DNA from: Sneathiella litorea
Lineage (GTDB): Bacteria; Pseudomonadota; Alphaproteobacteria; Sneathiellales; Sneathiellaceae
DNA: 64,000 bases
NCBI RefSeq assembly: GCF_009882915.1
Contig: NZ_WTUW01000001.1
Location: forward strand, 124,357 to 188,356
Direction: 5' to 3'
Each line of letters begins with the position of its first letter. The first letter of the stretch is position 1. A program made the position numbers and the translations under genes. Shown here piece after piece: positions 1 to 8,283 of this stretch. Under the pieces are notes generated by a model. That model did not search any database. It was not told the DNA's origin and saw nothing but the letters and a program-made list of their open reading frames with translations.

Positions 1-102
1 TGTATGTACCTGCTCGATTTAATCCATACTACATTTAGGCGTTGTGCCCGAAAAACGCAACCACTCTACAAGTAGCCTTATAGCTAAATTCACTTTCTTA
101 AT

Positions 103-486
103 TCAAGAATGTAACGCTGCTTCCATTGACTGATTGACGACTTCAGTCAGAACCGCCTGAACAACATCGGCCTGCGACATACCATCGCCATCATTTCCCA
201 AATTATTTATCGCTATATCCGGCAGGGTCATGGAAGTTTTCGTTGATAAGGGAGAGATCCCTTTTGTCAGCTTTACACCCGTAATCGACAAGCTTTCCAG
301 CGTTGTATTTTTCTCTTCACCGGATTGATCCGGCGTCCCTGCATAGGTCTCCGCTGCTATAATATTTATCGGCAGCTTGGAGTATATGGTCGTTGTTTCA
401 AAATAGATTGCCGGGTCGATAATATCTATCGACTTAATATTAGACGGATCCCAAAGAATGCCCCAAGGGGCATTCTTTGTTTGCAT
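103..486 (-). pseudogene. AsmA-like membrane-anchored protein, probably 5'-truncated
   Basis: The 127-residue reading frame has no signal peptide and no membrane segment. Its second half (short beta-strand-like repeats, then a LPDIAINNLG stretch, an acidic glycine-rich turn and a C-terminal helix with MSQADVVQAVL) resembles the C-terminal two thirds of small periplasmic AsmA-like proteins, whose N-terminus normally carries a membrane anchor. Here that N-terminus is missing. The ATG has no convincing ribosome binding site, and an in-frame stop lies about 40 nt before it. I infer a truncated remnant, but a small intact hypothetical protein is possible. The family assignment is from memory of the motif and is tentative. 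Confidence 0.4.
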
Positions 487-500
487 TAATTCAATTCTAA

Positions 501-517
501 AGCACTTTAAAAGTGCT
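501..517. repeat. Perfect 8-bp inverted repeat between two genes
   Basis: AGCACTTT and AAAGTGCT are separated by a single base. The repeat lies 20 nt past the stop codon of the crotonase gene and just before the truncated frame, both read on the minus strand. One base is too short for a hairpin loop unless the inner pairs open, and no U-tract follows, so a protein-binding dyad is as likely as a terminator. Confidence 0.4.
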
Positions 518-536
518 CATACATACGCCTATATGC

Positions 537-1397
537 TCATTTAAACTCCGGCTCTTCCCACCATGGATAATAGTCCGGCATATCCGCTGATGGGCGCATG
601 GTGAATTTGGCGGGCCTTTTCTCCAGGAAGGACGTAATCCCTTCGGCCACATCCGGGCTTTTGCCCATCATCTGAATGCCCCGGCTATCAATCTTGTGCG
701 CCTCCATCGGGTGGTCAGCGCCAAGCATCCGCCACATCATCTGCCGGCAGAGCGCAACGGAAACGGGCGCGGAATCAGCGACAAGTTCTTTTGCGAGACT
801 GCGCGCGGCCGGTAATAATTCATCCTCTGGATAAACAGCCTTAACAAGACCACCTTCCTTCGCCTCATCAGCCGGGAAAATACGGCCTGAATAAACCCAT
901 TCAGCAGCCTGCGATATGCCAACCAGACGCGGCAGGAACCAGCTGCTGCAGGCTTCCATCACAATGCCGCGGCGTGAAAAGACAAAACCGATGCGAGCTT
1001 TCTCAGACGCCAGTCGGATGTCCATAGGCAGCGTCATCGTCGCCCCAATACCGACGGCCGGACCATTAATGGCGCCAATGATCGGTTTCTTTGACTGATA
1101 CATCCGCAGCGTTACCCGCCCACCGCCATCACGGTGCACCTCGCCGTCGTTTACCTCGCCACGCGCTTTGTAATCAAAGGTTTCTGCCCCTTTTCCAAGG
1201 TCGGCCCCCGCGCAAAATGCACGCCCCGCACCCGTGATAATAATTGCCCGGACATCATCGTCATTATCTGCCTTGTCAAAGGCGTCAATCAATTCATCGC
1301 GCATAATCCTGGTGAAGGCATTCAGGTTATCGGGGCGGTTAAGGGTAATGGTCAGAATCTGATCTTCGACATCATAAAGGATATGCTCATAGGACAC
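537..1397 (-). CDS. Enoyl-CoA hydratase/isomerase (crotonase) family protein
   Basis: A 286-residue crotonase-fold enzyme acting on CoA thioesters in the cytoplasm. The oxyanion-hole segments are clear: GRAFCAGADL near residue 60 and the GPAVGIGATMTL helix near residue 112. The glutamates of classical hydratases (GGGCE and PE motifs) are not in their usual places. Instead there is RRGIVMEACSSWFLPR near residue 143, as in a subfamily whose acidic residue is shifted, so the reaction (hydration, isomerisation or other) is not fixed by sequence. The start is a GTG with a GGAGGT ribosome binding site 6 nt upstream. The gene stands alone, and the opposite-strand neighbour is the DOPA-dioxygenase-like gene. 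Confidence 0.9.
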   Translation of the reverse strand: MSYEHILYDVEDQILTITLNRPDNLNAFTRIMRDELIDAFDKADNDDDVRAIIITGAGRAFCAGADLGKGAETFDYKARGEVNDGEVHRDGGGRVTLRMYQSKKPIIGAINGPAVGIGATMTLPMDIRLASEKARIGFVFSRRGIVMEACSSWFLPRLVGISQAAEWVYSGRIFPADEAKEGGLVKAVYPEDELLPAARSLAKELVADSAPVSVALCRQMMWRMLGADHPMEAHKIDSRGIQMMGKSPDVAEGITSFLEKRPAKFTMRPSADMPDYYPWWEEPEFK

Positions 1398-1524
1398 GGG
1401 TTTACCTCCGGTTTATATATTTTTATAGCGTCCGCCCTGATCGGTCATGACAAAGGGACGTGAGGCGATTATGTTAACAATTAATAGCAAGACAATACCA
1501 GTGAATTTTCGAAGGAAAATAGAT

Positions 1525-1875
1525 ATGCCTCAGGACATGGATCGGGGAATAACCGGGTATCACGCCCATATTTATTTTCGTCCGGAAACGAAACCTGCCG
1601 CTGCGGCTGTTCGCGAACAACTGGGAGCAATGTTTGACGTTGCCCTAGGCCGCTGGCATGACAAGCCGGTTGGACCACACCCGATTTCTATGTATCAGGT
1701 GGCATTTGCGACAAGAGAATTCGAAAAAATCGTACCTTGGCTTATGCTAAACCGTCAGGGCCTCGATATCCTGGTGCACCCAGAAACCGGCAACGACCTT
1801 GAAGACCATCGTGATCATGCACTCTGGCTTGGAGAAAAGCTGACTCTAAATCTGGAAATGTTTCAAACGAACTAG
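1525..1875 (+). CDS. DOPA 4,5-dioxygenase family protein
   Basis: A small (116 aa) protein of the DOPA 4,5-dioxygenase-like family, the fungal and bacterial extradiol type unrelated to plant DODA. Visible hallmarks are GYHAHIYF near the N-terminus, a GPHPISMYQVAF segment in the middle and LVHPETGNDLEDHRDHALWLG near the end, which supply several histidines able to bind a metal. I chose the ATG at 1525 because GAAGG lies 9 nt upstream and the family begins close to the YHAHIYF motif. An earlier in-frame ATG (1447) has no such support. Bacterial substrates of this family are mostly unknown, so ring cleavage of a catechol is an inference. Confidence 0.85.
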   Translation: MPQDMDRGITGYHAHIYFRPETKPAAAAVREQLGAMFDVALGRWHDKPVGPHPISMYQVAFATREFEKIVPWLMLNRQGLDILVHPETGNDLEDHRDHALWLGEKLTLNLEMFQTN

Positions 1876-1881
1876 GCGCGT

Positions 1882-2205
1882 TTAGCTATTGTCCTTGTTC
1901 TGATAAGCCATATTACAATGCTTCAGGCAATAGGGCTTGCTTGGCACAGCTTCGTCTCCGCAAAAGTGGAAATTATCCTCACCCGGATGACCGATTGGCC
2001 ATTGGCAGGCACGATGCGCCGGAATGACCTTCTTTTTCGGCTTTGCCGCCGCAGGCGTTGACTTGGACGATAGACCAAGGCGGTTTGCCTTGCCGATGAC
2101 AGCGTTGCGGGTAACATCCCCCAACTCCTCGGCAATTTCAGCTGCTGTTTTGCCTGAGCCCCAGAGCTTTTTCAGCGTCTCAATACGTTCGTCAGTCCAA
2201 CTCAT
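1882..2205 (-). CDS. gcrA: GcrA family cell-cycle regulator
   Basis: 107 residues with the GcrA N-terminal helix-turn-helix (MSWTDERIETLKKLWGSG, then an RNAVIGKANRLGL recognition segment) followed by a basic linker (about residues 46-60) and the CQWPIG motif with later cysteines and histidines (FCGD, YCLKHC). GcrA works with sigma-70 RNA polymerase at promoters carrying methylated GANTC sites in Alphaproteobacteria. This copy is clearly shorter than Caulobacter GcrA (about 170 aa), the difference being the short linker. A GAGTC (GANTC) site lies at 2311-2315, about 106 nt before the start, which may or may not matter. The 3' end faces the dioxygenase-like gene 6 nt away. Confidence 0.93.
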   Translation of the reverse strand: MSWTDERIETLKKLWGSGKTAAEIAEELGDVTRNAVIGKANRLGLSSKSTPAAAKPKKKVIPAHRACQWPIGHPGEDNFHFCGDEAVPSKPYCLKHCNMAYQNKDNS

Positions 2206-2338
2206 TCCATAATCTCTTGTTGCAGTTGCCTCAAATCATCAGCGGGTCACTTGATATGTGAATGTTGCGCCGCCGCCAAAGCCTCATTGATATATCCTCG
2301 ACAGCGGGCAGAGTCTATACATAAACCGTTTAAGGGCT

Positions 2339-3595
2339 TTATGGCGCATAGGAGATACGCCAAACCGTCTGGCTGACTGCGTCAGCGATCAGGAGCGATC
2401 CGTCTGCCGCTACCGCAAGCCCAACCGGCCGTCCCCAGACCTTTGCAGCGCCAGGATCATTCGCTTCAATACGGAACCCGGTTGCGAAATTCTGATATGA
2501 TCCTGTAGGATATCCGTTTTCAAATGGGACCCGGACTATTTTATAGCCCGTAGGGTTTGAGGCATTCCAGGACCCTTGGAAGGCAACGAAGGCATCGTTT
2601 TTATAATCGTCCGGGAATTGGTCCGCTCTGTAAAAGGTGAGACCGAGCGGTGCGGAATGAGACTGGAACAAAACATCAGGCAGGATTGATTTTTCAACCA
2701 TTTCCGGGGCCTTATCTGCATAGTCAGGATCAGGTATCTTGCCGGAATATGCGTATGGCCAACCATAAAATCCGCCCTGCTTCACTTCCGTTAGATAGTC
2801 CGGCACAAGGCCATCTCCATAACCATCGCGCTCATTGACGACCGTATAAAGCGCGCCGGTTACCGGGTTGAAATCCATACCAACCGGATTGCGAAGCCCA
2901 GTCGCAACCGTTTCCATCCGCTTGTTCTCAAGATTGAGTTTCTGAATGCTGGCCCGCGGCAACGGCTCTATGCCAACATTCGATGCACTTCCTACGGATA
3001 TGTAGAGTGCGTTGTCCTTTTCATCATACAGAAGAATGCGTGTCCAGTGGCCATGCCCATCGCCAAGAGATCCAGGCTCAGTTACATCTTCCAGTTGACC
3101 CGATACATCAAGGTTACCCACCTTAAAGGGGACACGGCGGACCTGGGTTTCCTCCCCAATATAAAGCCAGTCGCCGATGATAGCCATGCCGTGTGGCGTT
3201 TCAAGATCATCAACCAAAGTCTTGGCCAATTCCGCCTTCCCATCACCATCCACATCTCGTAAAATTGTGATCTTGCCGCCCTTTGGCTCCGCCAGCAACA
3301 CATCACCATTGTCCAGGGCGTAAAGCCATCTCGCGTGAGTCAGCCCCCTCCGAAAGGGATTCACCTTGAAACCGGGAGGCAGATTGAGCTCCCCTTTTTT
3401 GTTTGTACTTACTTGCCGCGGACTGAGTGCCTCAACTGGTGTCTCATAGGGTTTTGGCAGGTCCTCGGCACGGATGGTTATCATTGCCCCCACTTCGTCA
3501 CTTTCCTGAGCATGAACAAGAGAGGTCGGTATGATAGCAGCCAACAGAATTATCAAAGCCATCGGGTATTTTAGAACAACCATTTTACGTTTCAT
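2339..3595 (-). CDS. Sorbosone/glucose dehydrogenase-like beta-propeller (PQQ type)
   Basis: A secreted six-bladed beta-propeller of the glucose/sorbosone dehydrogenase family, which oxidises sugars or other alcohols in the periplasm with PQQ. The start at 3595 gives MKRKMVVLKYPMALIILLAA, a signal peptide ending at VHAQE, and is preceded by GAGAGAGGA. The longer frame starting at 3664 would bury the signal. Family features: LPPGFKVNPF near the start of the mature protein, GLTHARWLYALDNGDVLLAE, a DGDGKAEL calcium-like loop, GDGHGHWTR, GLRNPVGMDFNP and the C-terminal GRPVGLAVAADGSLLIAD. No PQQ synthesis genes or cytochrome partner are nearby. The substrate is unknown. Confidence 0.87.
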   Translation of the reverse strand: MKRKMVVLKYPMALIILLAAIIPTSLVHAQESDEVGAMITIRAEDLPKPYETPVEALSPRQVSTNKKGELNLPPGFKVNPFRRGLTHARWLYALDNGDVLLAEPKGGKITILRDVDGDGKAELAKTLVDDLETPHGMAIIGDWLYIGEETQVRRVPFKVGNLDVSGQLEDVTEPGSLGDGHGHWTRILLYDEKDNALYISVGSASNVGIEPLPRASIQKLNLENKRMETVATGLRNPVGMDFNPVTGALYTVVNERDGYGDGLVPDYLTEVKQGGFYGWPYAYSGKIPDPDYADKAPEMVEKSILPDVLFQSHSAPLGLTFYRADQFPDDYKNDAFVAFQGSWNASNPTGYKIVRVPFENGYPTGSYQNFATGFRIEANDPGAAKVWGRPVGLAVAADGSLLIADAVSQTVWRISYAP

Positions 3596-3726
3596 TTCCT
3601 CTCTCCGATAATCAATTGACAACCATTTTCTGATAATAATGGGATATGGTCTTGTCTCAAGCATAAGGAAAGCTAAACTACAATGCGGGGCGCTTTCTTA
3701 AATATGTCGAGGATTTTGTTACAATA

Positions 3727-4446
3727 ATGTCGCGAAAAGTACTTCTTGTCCTCCATCAAGCAACTTCTGATCCAGGTCGCGTAGGTGAAGCCATTCGCAC
3801 TCGAGGATTTGATCTCGACATACGCATTCCCGCGATTGGTCAACCGCTACCGAAGACAATGGACGGTCATGCCGCCGCCGTTATTTTTGGTGGTCCGATG
3901 AGTGCCAATGACGATCATGAGGATTTCATTCGCAAAGAAACAAAGCTGATCGACGTTCTGTTAAAAAGCGAAACCCCGTATCTTGGTATCTGCCTAGGAG
4001 CCCAGATTATGGCGCGGGCGTTGGGGGCGCGTGTTGCGGAACACAAGGAAGGATTAAGAGAAGTTGGCTATTACCAACTGACACCGACGGAAGACGGCCG
4101 CTCTCTTTTCAAGAAACCTATGATGGCATATCAATGGCACCGTGAAGGATTTGACGTCCCGGATGGAGCCACCTTGCTTGCCTGTGGTGATTTCTTTCCA
4201 AATCAGGCCTTTCAGGTCGGCAAAAACGCTTATGGCATCCAGTTTCATCCGGAAGTAACCGAAGCAATGAACCGCCGATGGACAACAAAGGCGGCGCATA
4301 TGCTGAACGACCCGGGGGCGCAATCACGAGAGATGCAGCTGGACGGTCGGCGTAAATATGACGCCGACATGTGCAACTGGCTCAACAGTTTCCTCGATCA
4401 TTGGCTGCCGCCGCTTGCGCAGCGACAGGCCGCATTTGGAAGCTAG
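3727..4446 (+). CDS. Class I glutamine amidotransferase-like protein
   Basis: A stand-alone GATase1-domain protein (239 aa) of the GMP-synthase-like type. The nucleophile elbow is YLGICLGAQIMA (Cys near residue 92) and the His-Glu pair is in YGIQFHPEVTEAM near residue 170, so the catalytic triad is complete. Such proteins hydrolyse glutamine or gamma-glutamyl compounds, but the ammonia acceptor is unknown because no synthetase domain or partner gene is adjacent. The stop codon shares the palindrome CTAG with the stop of the convergent CoA-transferase gene. Confidence 0.88.
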   Translation: MSRKVLLVLHQATSDPGRVGEAIRTRGFDLDIRIPAIGQPLPKTMDGHAAAVIFGGPMSANDDHEDFIRKETKLIDVLLKSETPYLGICLGAQIMARALGARVAEHKEGLREVGYYQLTPTEDGRSLFKKPMMAYQWHREGFDVPDGATLLACGDFFPNQAFQVGKNAYGIQFHPEVTEAMNRRWTTKAAHMLNDPGAQSREMQLDGRRKYDADMCNWLNSFLDHWLPPLAQRQAAFGS

Positions 4447-5633
4447 ATTGCTCGCTTGGACCGCAAGTCCGCAATCTCTTCAGTTGAATAGCCGAGGCTT
4501 TCCATTATTTCGTCCGTATGTTCACCTAAAGTCGGCGCCCGACGCTTTAGCTTGGTGTCGGTTTTCGACATTTTGATCGGCAATTCGGTAACTGGGATTT
4601 TCTTATCAAATCCCGGATACTCGACCTCTGTTAGCAAGCCCATAGCGGCAAGATGCGGATCATTTAGAACTTCCTGGGGTGACATAACAGGACCACAAGG
4701 AAGACGAACTTCATCCATTGCGGCTATGGCCTCTTTCGTGGTTCGTTCCGCGCACCATTTCGCCATGCGTTCCGAGATAATCTCATTATTGTCGCCCCGG
4801 CTCTGGTCAGTCTTAAACCGTGGATCACTGAGCCAGTGATCTTCCCCGATCAGTTTTGTCCAACGCTCGAATAAAGGCCAACCGAGTGATTGCACCAAAA
4901 CCCACCCGTCCTTTGTCTTGAAGGTGTCGCCTGGTCCAGCGCCTTGCGCGCGGTTTGCTGTTCCAACCCGGTTGAGTTGAAGCATCGCCTGCTCCATCAG
5001 TGTAACACTGGTTATCAGCAAGGAAGATCCAAAAAGGGACGTATTTATAACCTGCCCTTCGCCCGTCATATCGCGGTGTCGAAGTGCCGCCATCGTCCCG
5101 ATTGCGCCCATGAGAGCCGTCGTAAAATCGACATAGGGACCATAAAGCTTCCGTGGTTCTCCCTCGCTGCCGGACATATACATTGCGCCCGACATTGCCT
5201 GACCGAGGCCGTCAAATCCAACACGGTTTTTATAAGGCCCCTCATCCCCAAAGGCAGAACCATGCGTCAGAATAATGTCTTCCTTGATGGCTTTAAGGCT
5301 TTCATAGTCAAGCCCCATCGCCTCCAGTGTTTCAATGGGTAAATTGGCAACCACAACATCAGCGGTCTTTACGAGACGCTTGACCACTTCGCGTCCTTCG
5401 GGCTTCATCGGATTAAGGGTAATGCCTTTTTTATTCTGTCCCATTTGCATAAAGAGACCGCCGTCACCTGTTTGCTCTTCCGTGAGAGGCGTTACATAAC
5501 GGTCTTCACTGCCAGCCAGTTTCTCAATCCGGATAACCTCTGCGCCGAAGTCTGATAATACCGTGGCACAATACGGGCCCGCGATATAGCGACCAAAGTC
5601 CAGCACCCGAATTCCCGATAAAATATTTGACAT
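4443..5633 (-). CDS. CaiB/BaiF (class III) CoA-transferase
   Basis: 396 residues of a family III CoA-transferase, which moves CoA between carboxylic acids without a covalent phosphate. The N-terminus has LSGIRVLDFGRYIAGPYCATVLSDFGAEVIRIE. The catalytic aspartate is in GPYVDFTTALMG near residue 169, and the C-terminal GEHTDEIMESLGYS segment is complete. The ATG is preceded by AGGAAGG. It stands alone; the acyl donor and acceptor cannot be read from sequence. Confidence 0.92.
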   Translation of the reverse strand: MSNILSGIRVLDFGRYIAGPYCATVLSDFGAEVIRIEKLAGSEDRYVTPLTEEQTGDGGLFMQMGQNKKGITLNPMKPEGREVVKRLVKTADVVVANLPIETLEAMGLDYESLKAIKEDIILTHGSAFGDEGPYKNRVGFDGLGQAMSGAMYMSGSEGEPRKLYGPYVDFTTALMGAIGTMAALRHRDMTGEGQVINTSLFGSSLLITSVTLMEQAMLQLNRVGTANRAQGAGPGDTFKTKDGWVLVQSLGWPLFERWTKLIGEDHWLSDPRFKTDQSRGDNNEIISERMAKWCAERTTKEAIAAMDEVRLPCGPVMSPQEVLNDPHLAAMGLLTEVEYPGFDKKIPVTELPIKMSKTDTKLKRRAPTLGEHTDEIMESLGYSTEEIADLRSKRAI

Positions 5634-5754
5634 GTCATTCCTTCCTGATCGTTCTTGTTATTCTTTTACAGGTGTTTAACCCTACCAATTTGCTCGCAAG
5701 AGTGCCCTTAATTGCCGCATTTAGCAATTGTTTTAAAGTCAAAAATGATTGAAT

Positions 5755-6273
5755 TTATTCAGCGTCCGGCAATTCAGCAGCCAGAATTTGAACGCCTTCC
5801 GCTGTCGGGCCTTTGTCGCTATCCAATACTTTAAGCCGGGTACGCTGCCCTTCTTTCAGGGCCCCAAGCCCTGATTTCTCAAGCGCTTTCATATGCACGA
5901 ATATATCGGGGCCACCGTCATCGGAAGTGACAAAACCAAAGCCCTTACGACTATTAAAGAACTTTACGGTTCCAAGAATAAAGTGACAGGAACTGCTTTC
6001 TTTTTCGAGAACCGGGGCAGGTCCAATTTCAACAATATTTTTAACCTGCAATCCACGGTCTCCAACCTCCAGATCACAGACAATTGACGCCCCTTCAGGC
6101 AACCCTTGAAGATTATGTGGCTCAAGCACTGAGATATGCACGAACGCATCACCGGTTCCCTGAACGGGCGCGACAAAGCCAAATCCTTTTGTCGTGTTAA
6201 ACCATTTTACTGTGCATTTAACGGCTTTAGTAGGCCGTAGCTGCAATTCGTCCGATGCTTCTAAATCATGCAT
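5755..6273 (-). CDS. Cold-shock protein with two CSD domains
   Basis: 172 residues with two cold-shock domains in tandem, each with both RNA-binding motifs. Domain 1 (about residues 18-85) has VKWFNTTKGFGFV and DAFVHIS; domain 2 (about 98-165) has VKFFNSRKGFGFV and DIFVHMK. It probably acts as an RNA chaperone in the cytoplasm. Tandem-domain CspA-like proteins are common in Alphaproteobacteria. A 245-nt upstream stretch with a strong symmetric stem-loop (6420-6466) separates it from the peroxiredoxin gene read in the same direction, so a long structured leader is possible. Confidence 0.93.
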   Translation of the reverse strand: MHDLEASDELQLRPTKAVKCTVKWFNTTKGFGFVAPVQGTGDAFVHISVLEPHNLQGLPEGASIVCDLEVGDRGLQVKNIVEIGPAPVLEKESSSCHFILGTVKFFNSRKGFGFVTSDDGGPDIFVHMKALEKSGLGALKEGQRTRLKVLDSDKGPTAEGVQILAAELPDAE

Positions 6274-6419
6274 TGAGGCTACCTATACCCAACCGACCTG
6301 TTGCCTTATCGACCTGACGGTGAGAAAACGATCCAACCCTTTTTTTGCACAGAACCAGTATCACCAAGCATTTATGGTAAGGGTTGCGGTGAATGTTCCC
6401 ATGAGTACATTTCAGCCGG

Positions 6420-6466
6420 TGTGGATGCATTGATTTGTGTCAATAGTTCATATCAACACATCCACA
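6420..6466 (-). ncRNA. Symmetric stem-loop between peroxiredoxin and cold-shock genes
   Basis: TGTGGATG (6420-6427) pairs with CATCCACA (6459-6466). After a symmetric CA/CA internal loop, TTGAT (6430-6434) pairs with ATCAA (6452-6456), enclosing 17 nt. That gives 13 paired positions with matched internal-loop spacing, unlikely by chance. It lies 52 nt beyond the peroxiredoxin stop and about 147 nt before the cold-shock start. No U-tract follows on the minus strand, so it is not a standard intrinsic terminator. It may be a leader structure of the cold-shock mRNA, a processing site or a DNA operator. The RNA type given here is only a placeholder for a structured element. Confidence 0.4.
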
Positions 6467-6518
6467 GCTCCGATATCAGGATAGACAGGCGAATTAACAG
6501 AATAGGTGCTGTCAGATT

Positions 6519-7052
6519 TTATCCGGCGTGCGTTCCCCGGACTGGATAATCATTCTCCCGGATGAACTTCACGCCGCGCAAGATGGCGCCGAGTTCCGGC
6601 CGGGCAAACGGGGCATTCGAGATATCAATAATCTGGATAACATTGTCTGGTCGAACAACAAAGAGACCCGGCTCTGGGAAAGGCTGATCTGTCTCTTTGG
6701 GGGAGCGCGGATCAGAAATATAAAGACCTAACGCCATCATTTGATCAATCGATAAATCATAGCCAACAGGAAAGCTCAACCCATTTTCCTCGGCAACTGC
6801 CGCCGCTTTTTCATGACCGTCCCCGGAAATGGCAACCACCTTCAGGCCCGCAGCCTCAAACTCCTCTTTAAGGCTTTCCAACTGTGTCAGGTAGCGCATA
6901 CAGATCGGGCAATGTTTTCCCCGATATATAACGACGAGTTGCCAATCTTCTGTATCCGCCGCCCCTGCGCCAAGCGTCATCGTACCGCCGGCGACCATAG
7001 GCACTGTAATTTCCGGAAACTTCTGTCCTGCTATAAGTTTATTGCTTGTCAC
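6519..7052 (-). CDS. Peroxiredoxin-like (AhpC/TSA) redoxin
   Basis: 177-residue thioredoxin-fold peroxidase-like protein. The active site is RGKHCPICMRYLTQLE near residue 50, a CxxC in which the first cysteine takes the peroxidatic position, followed by LKEEFEAAGLKVVAISGDG. It probably reduces peroxides in the cytoplasm with thiol donors; the exact subclass is open. The start is a GTG at 7052 with an AGGAGGT ribosome binding site 9 nt away. The divergent region shared with cobT holds a perfect dyad (7098-7113) near where its promoter should be. Confidence 0.88.
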   Translation of the reverse strand: MTSNKLIAGQKFPEITVPMVAGGTMTLGAGAADTEDWQLVVIYRGKHCPICMRYLTQLESLKEEFEAAGLKVVAISGDGHEKAAAVAEENGLSFPVGYDLSIDQMMALGLYISDPRSPKETDQPFPEPGLFVVRPDNVIQIIDISNAPFARPELGAILRGVKFIRENDYPVRGTHAG

Positions 7053-7097
7053 TATTAGGTAACCTCCTGCGGGAAAATGTTTAAAAATCAGTATATA

Positions 7098-7113
7098 TGG
7101 AACAATCGTTCCA
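7098..7113. promoter_or_regulatory. Operator-like dyad in the peroxiredoxin/cobT divergent region
   Basis: TGGAAC and GTTCCA flank AATC, giving a 16-bp perfect dyad with 6-bp arms. On the minus strand it sits next to an AT-rich TATATACT that could be the -10 of the peroxiredoxin promoter, about 46 nt before the GTG. A repressor or redox-regulator site is plausible, but I do not recognise the motif. Confidence 0.35.
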
Positions 7114-7261
7114 ATTATTTAGAGGTTTATAACCAGAAAACAAGGGCAATTTCCGGTCTCGACATTTCATTATTTATGTCGTTCCATGGATTGCATAAAA
7201 TACCTCTATCCCTACAATAACCCTACTTTTGCAACCTTATTCCAATTATAGGCATTCTTTA

Positions 7262-8281
7262 ATGATGGCCGGTCCTCTCAGTGATTTCCGTAAAGCAATT
7301 TCCAAACTTTCCAGGATAGATAAGAATTCTGCTGACGCTGCGCGCGCGCGCGATGCCGTCCTGACAAAACCTGCTGGCGCCCTCGGGCAGCTGGAAACAC
7401 TCGCTATCTGGTTATCCGGCTGGCAGGGGAAGCATCCTCCAAGCTACGATCACCCTCAAGTGGTCATTTTTGCGGCTAATCATGGTGTTTGCGATCAAGG
7501 TATTTCTGCCTTCCCTCAGGAAGTCACTTTGCAAATGGTCGGTAATTTTGAAAGTGGCGGGGCTGCGATTAATCAACTTGCACTCGCGTTTGGCGCCAGC
7601 TTTTCTGTTACTTCTCTGGAACTGGACAATCCAACCAAGGATTTTACGAAAGCGCCTGCCATGGATGAGACAGAGTGCGCAAATGCACTGTCCACGGGAT
7701 GGAATGCGGTCGATGAAAATACCGATATCCTGGTAGTGGGTGAGATGGGGATTGGGAACACAACCGTGGCGGCCGCCCTCTCGGCAGCTATCTTTGGTGG
7801 CCGCGGCACCGACTGGGCGGGGCCTGGCACTGGCGTTTCCAGTGAAGGCATTCAGCATAAAGCCAAGGTAATCGACGACGGGCTTTTGCGTCATAAGGAC
7901 ATTCTTGATGATCCACTCAAGATACTCCAATGCCTTGGGGGCCGGGAAATTGCAGCCATGGTTGGTTCAATCCTCGCCGCACGCCAGAAACATATACCCG
8001 TTCTGCTCGATGGCTTTGTTGCCACTGCTGCTGCAGCCGTTCTTTATAAAGCTAATCCAGAGTCCCTTGATCATTGCATTGCGGCCCATGTGTCTGCTGA
8101 ACCCGGTCATGGAAAATTACTCAAGGCAATTGATAAGGAGCCTCTTCTCTCGCTTAGCATGCGGTTAGGCGAAGGTTCAGGCGCGGCTCTCGCACTCGGG
8201 ATCATCAAAGGCGCCGTCGCTACACATAATGGCATGGCAAGTTTCGCTGATGCGGGGATAAGTGGAGAAAAAGCCGATTAG
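7262..8281 (+). CDS. cobT: Nicotinate-nucleotide-dimethylbenzimidazole phosphoribosyltransferase CobT
   Basis: Makes alpha-ribazole 5'-phosphate from nicotinate mononucleotide and dimethylbenzimidazole for the lower ligand of cobalamin. Signatures are TKPAGALGQLE near residue 40, FAANHGVCDQGISAFP, GEMGIGNTTVAAAL near residue 165 and the C-terminal RLGEGSGAALAL containing the catalytic glutamate. From the first ATG pair (7262) the protein is about 339 aa, normal for the family. A TTG at 7229 is possible but unsupported, and no strong ribosome binding site is visible for either. I looked for a cobalamin riboswitch upstream and found none. It faces the CobC-like phosphatase gene 2 nt away; cobS, cobU and cobV are not in the window. 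Confidence 0.95.
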   Translation: MMAGPLSDFRKAISKLSRIDKNSADAARARDAVLTKPAGALGQLETLAIWLSGWQGKHPPSYDHPQVVIFAANHGVCDQGISAFPQEVTLQMVGNFESGGAAINQLALAFGASFSVTSLELDNPTKDFTKAPAMDETECANALSTGWNAVDENTDILVVGEMGIGNTTVAAALSAAIFGGRGTDWAGPGTGVSSEGIQHKAKVIDDGLLRHKDILDDPLKILQCLGGREIAAMVGSILAARQKHIPVLLDGFVATAAAAVLYKANPESLDHCIAAHVSAEPGHGKLLKAIDKEPLLSLSMRLGEGSGAALALGIIKGAVATHNGMASFADAGISGEKAD

Positions 8282-8283
8282 GG

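Noticed and set aside
5710-5729. AATTGC/GCAATT stem as terminator of the cold-shock gene
   Set aside because: Only 6 bp of AT-rich stem and no U-tract on the relevant strand.
7053-7261. Cobalamin riboswitch before cobT
   Set aside because: I searched for the conserved B12-box pattern and saw no GCCACTG-like element or matching stem.
7339-7352. CG dinucleotide run inside cobT
   Set aside because: It encodes ordinary Ala-Arg codons, is very short and has no sign of being a variable repeat.
7412-7930. 172-aa frame antisense to cobT
   Set aside because: Entirely within the well-supported cobT frame and with no recognisable domain or ribosome binding site.
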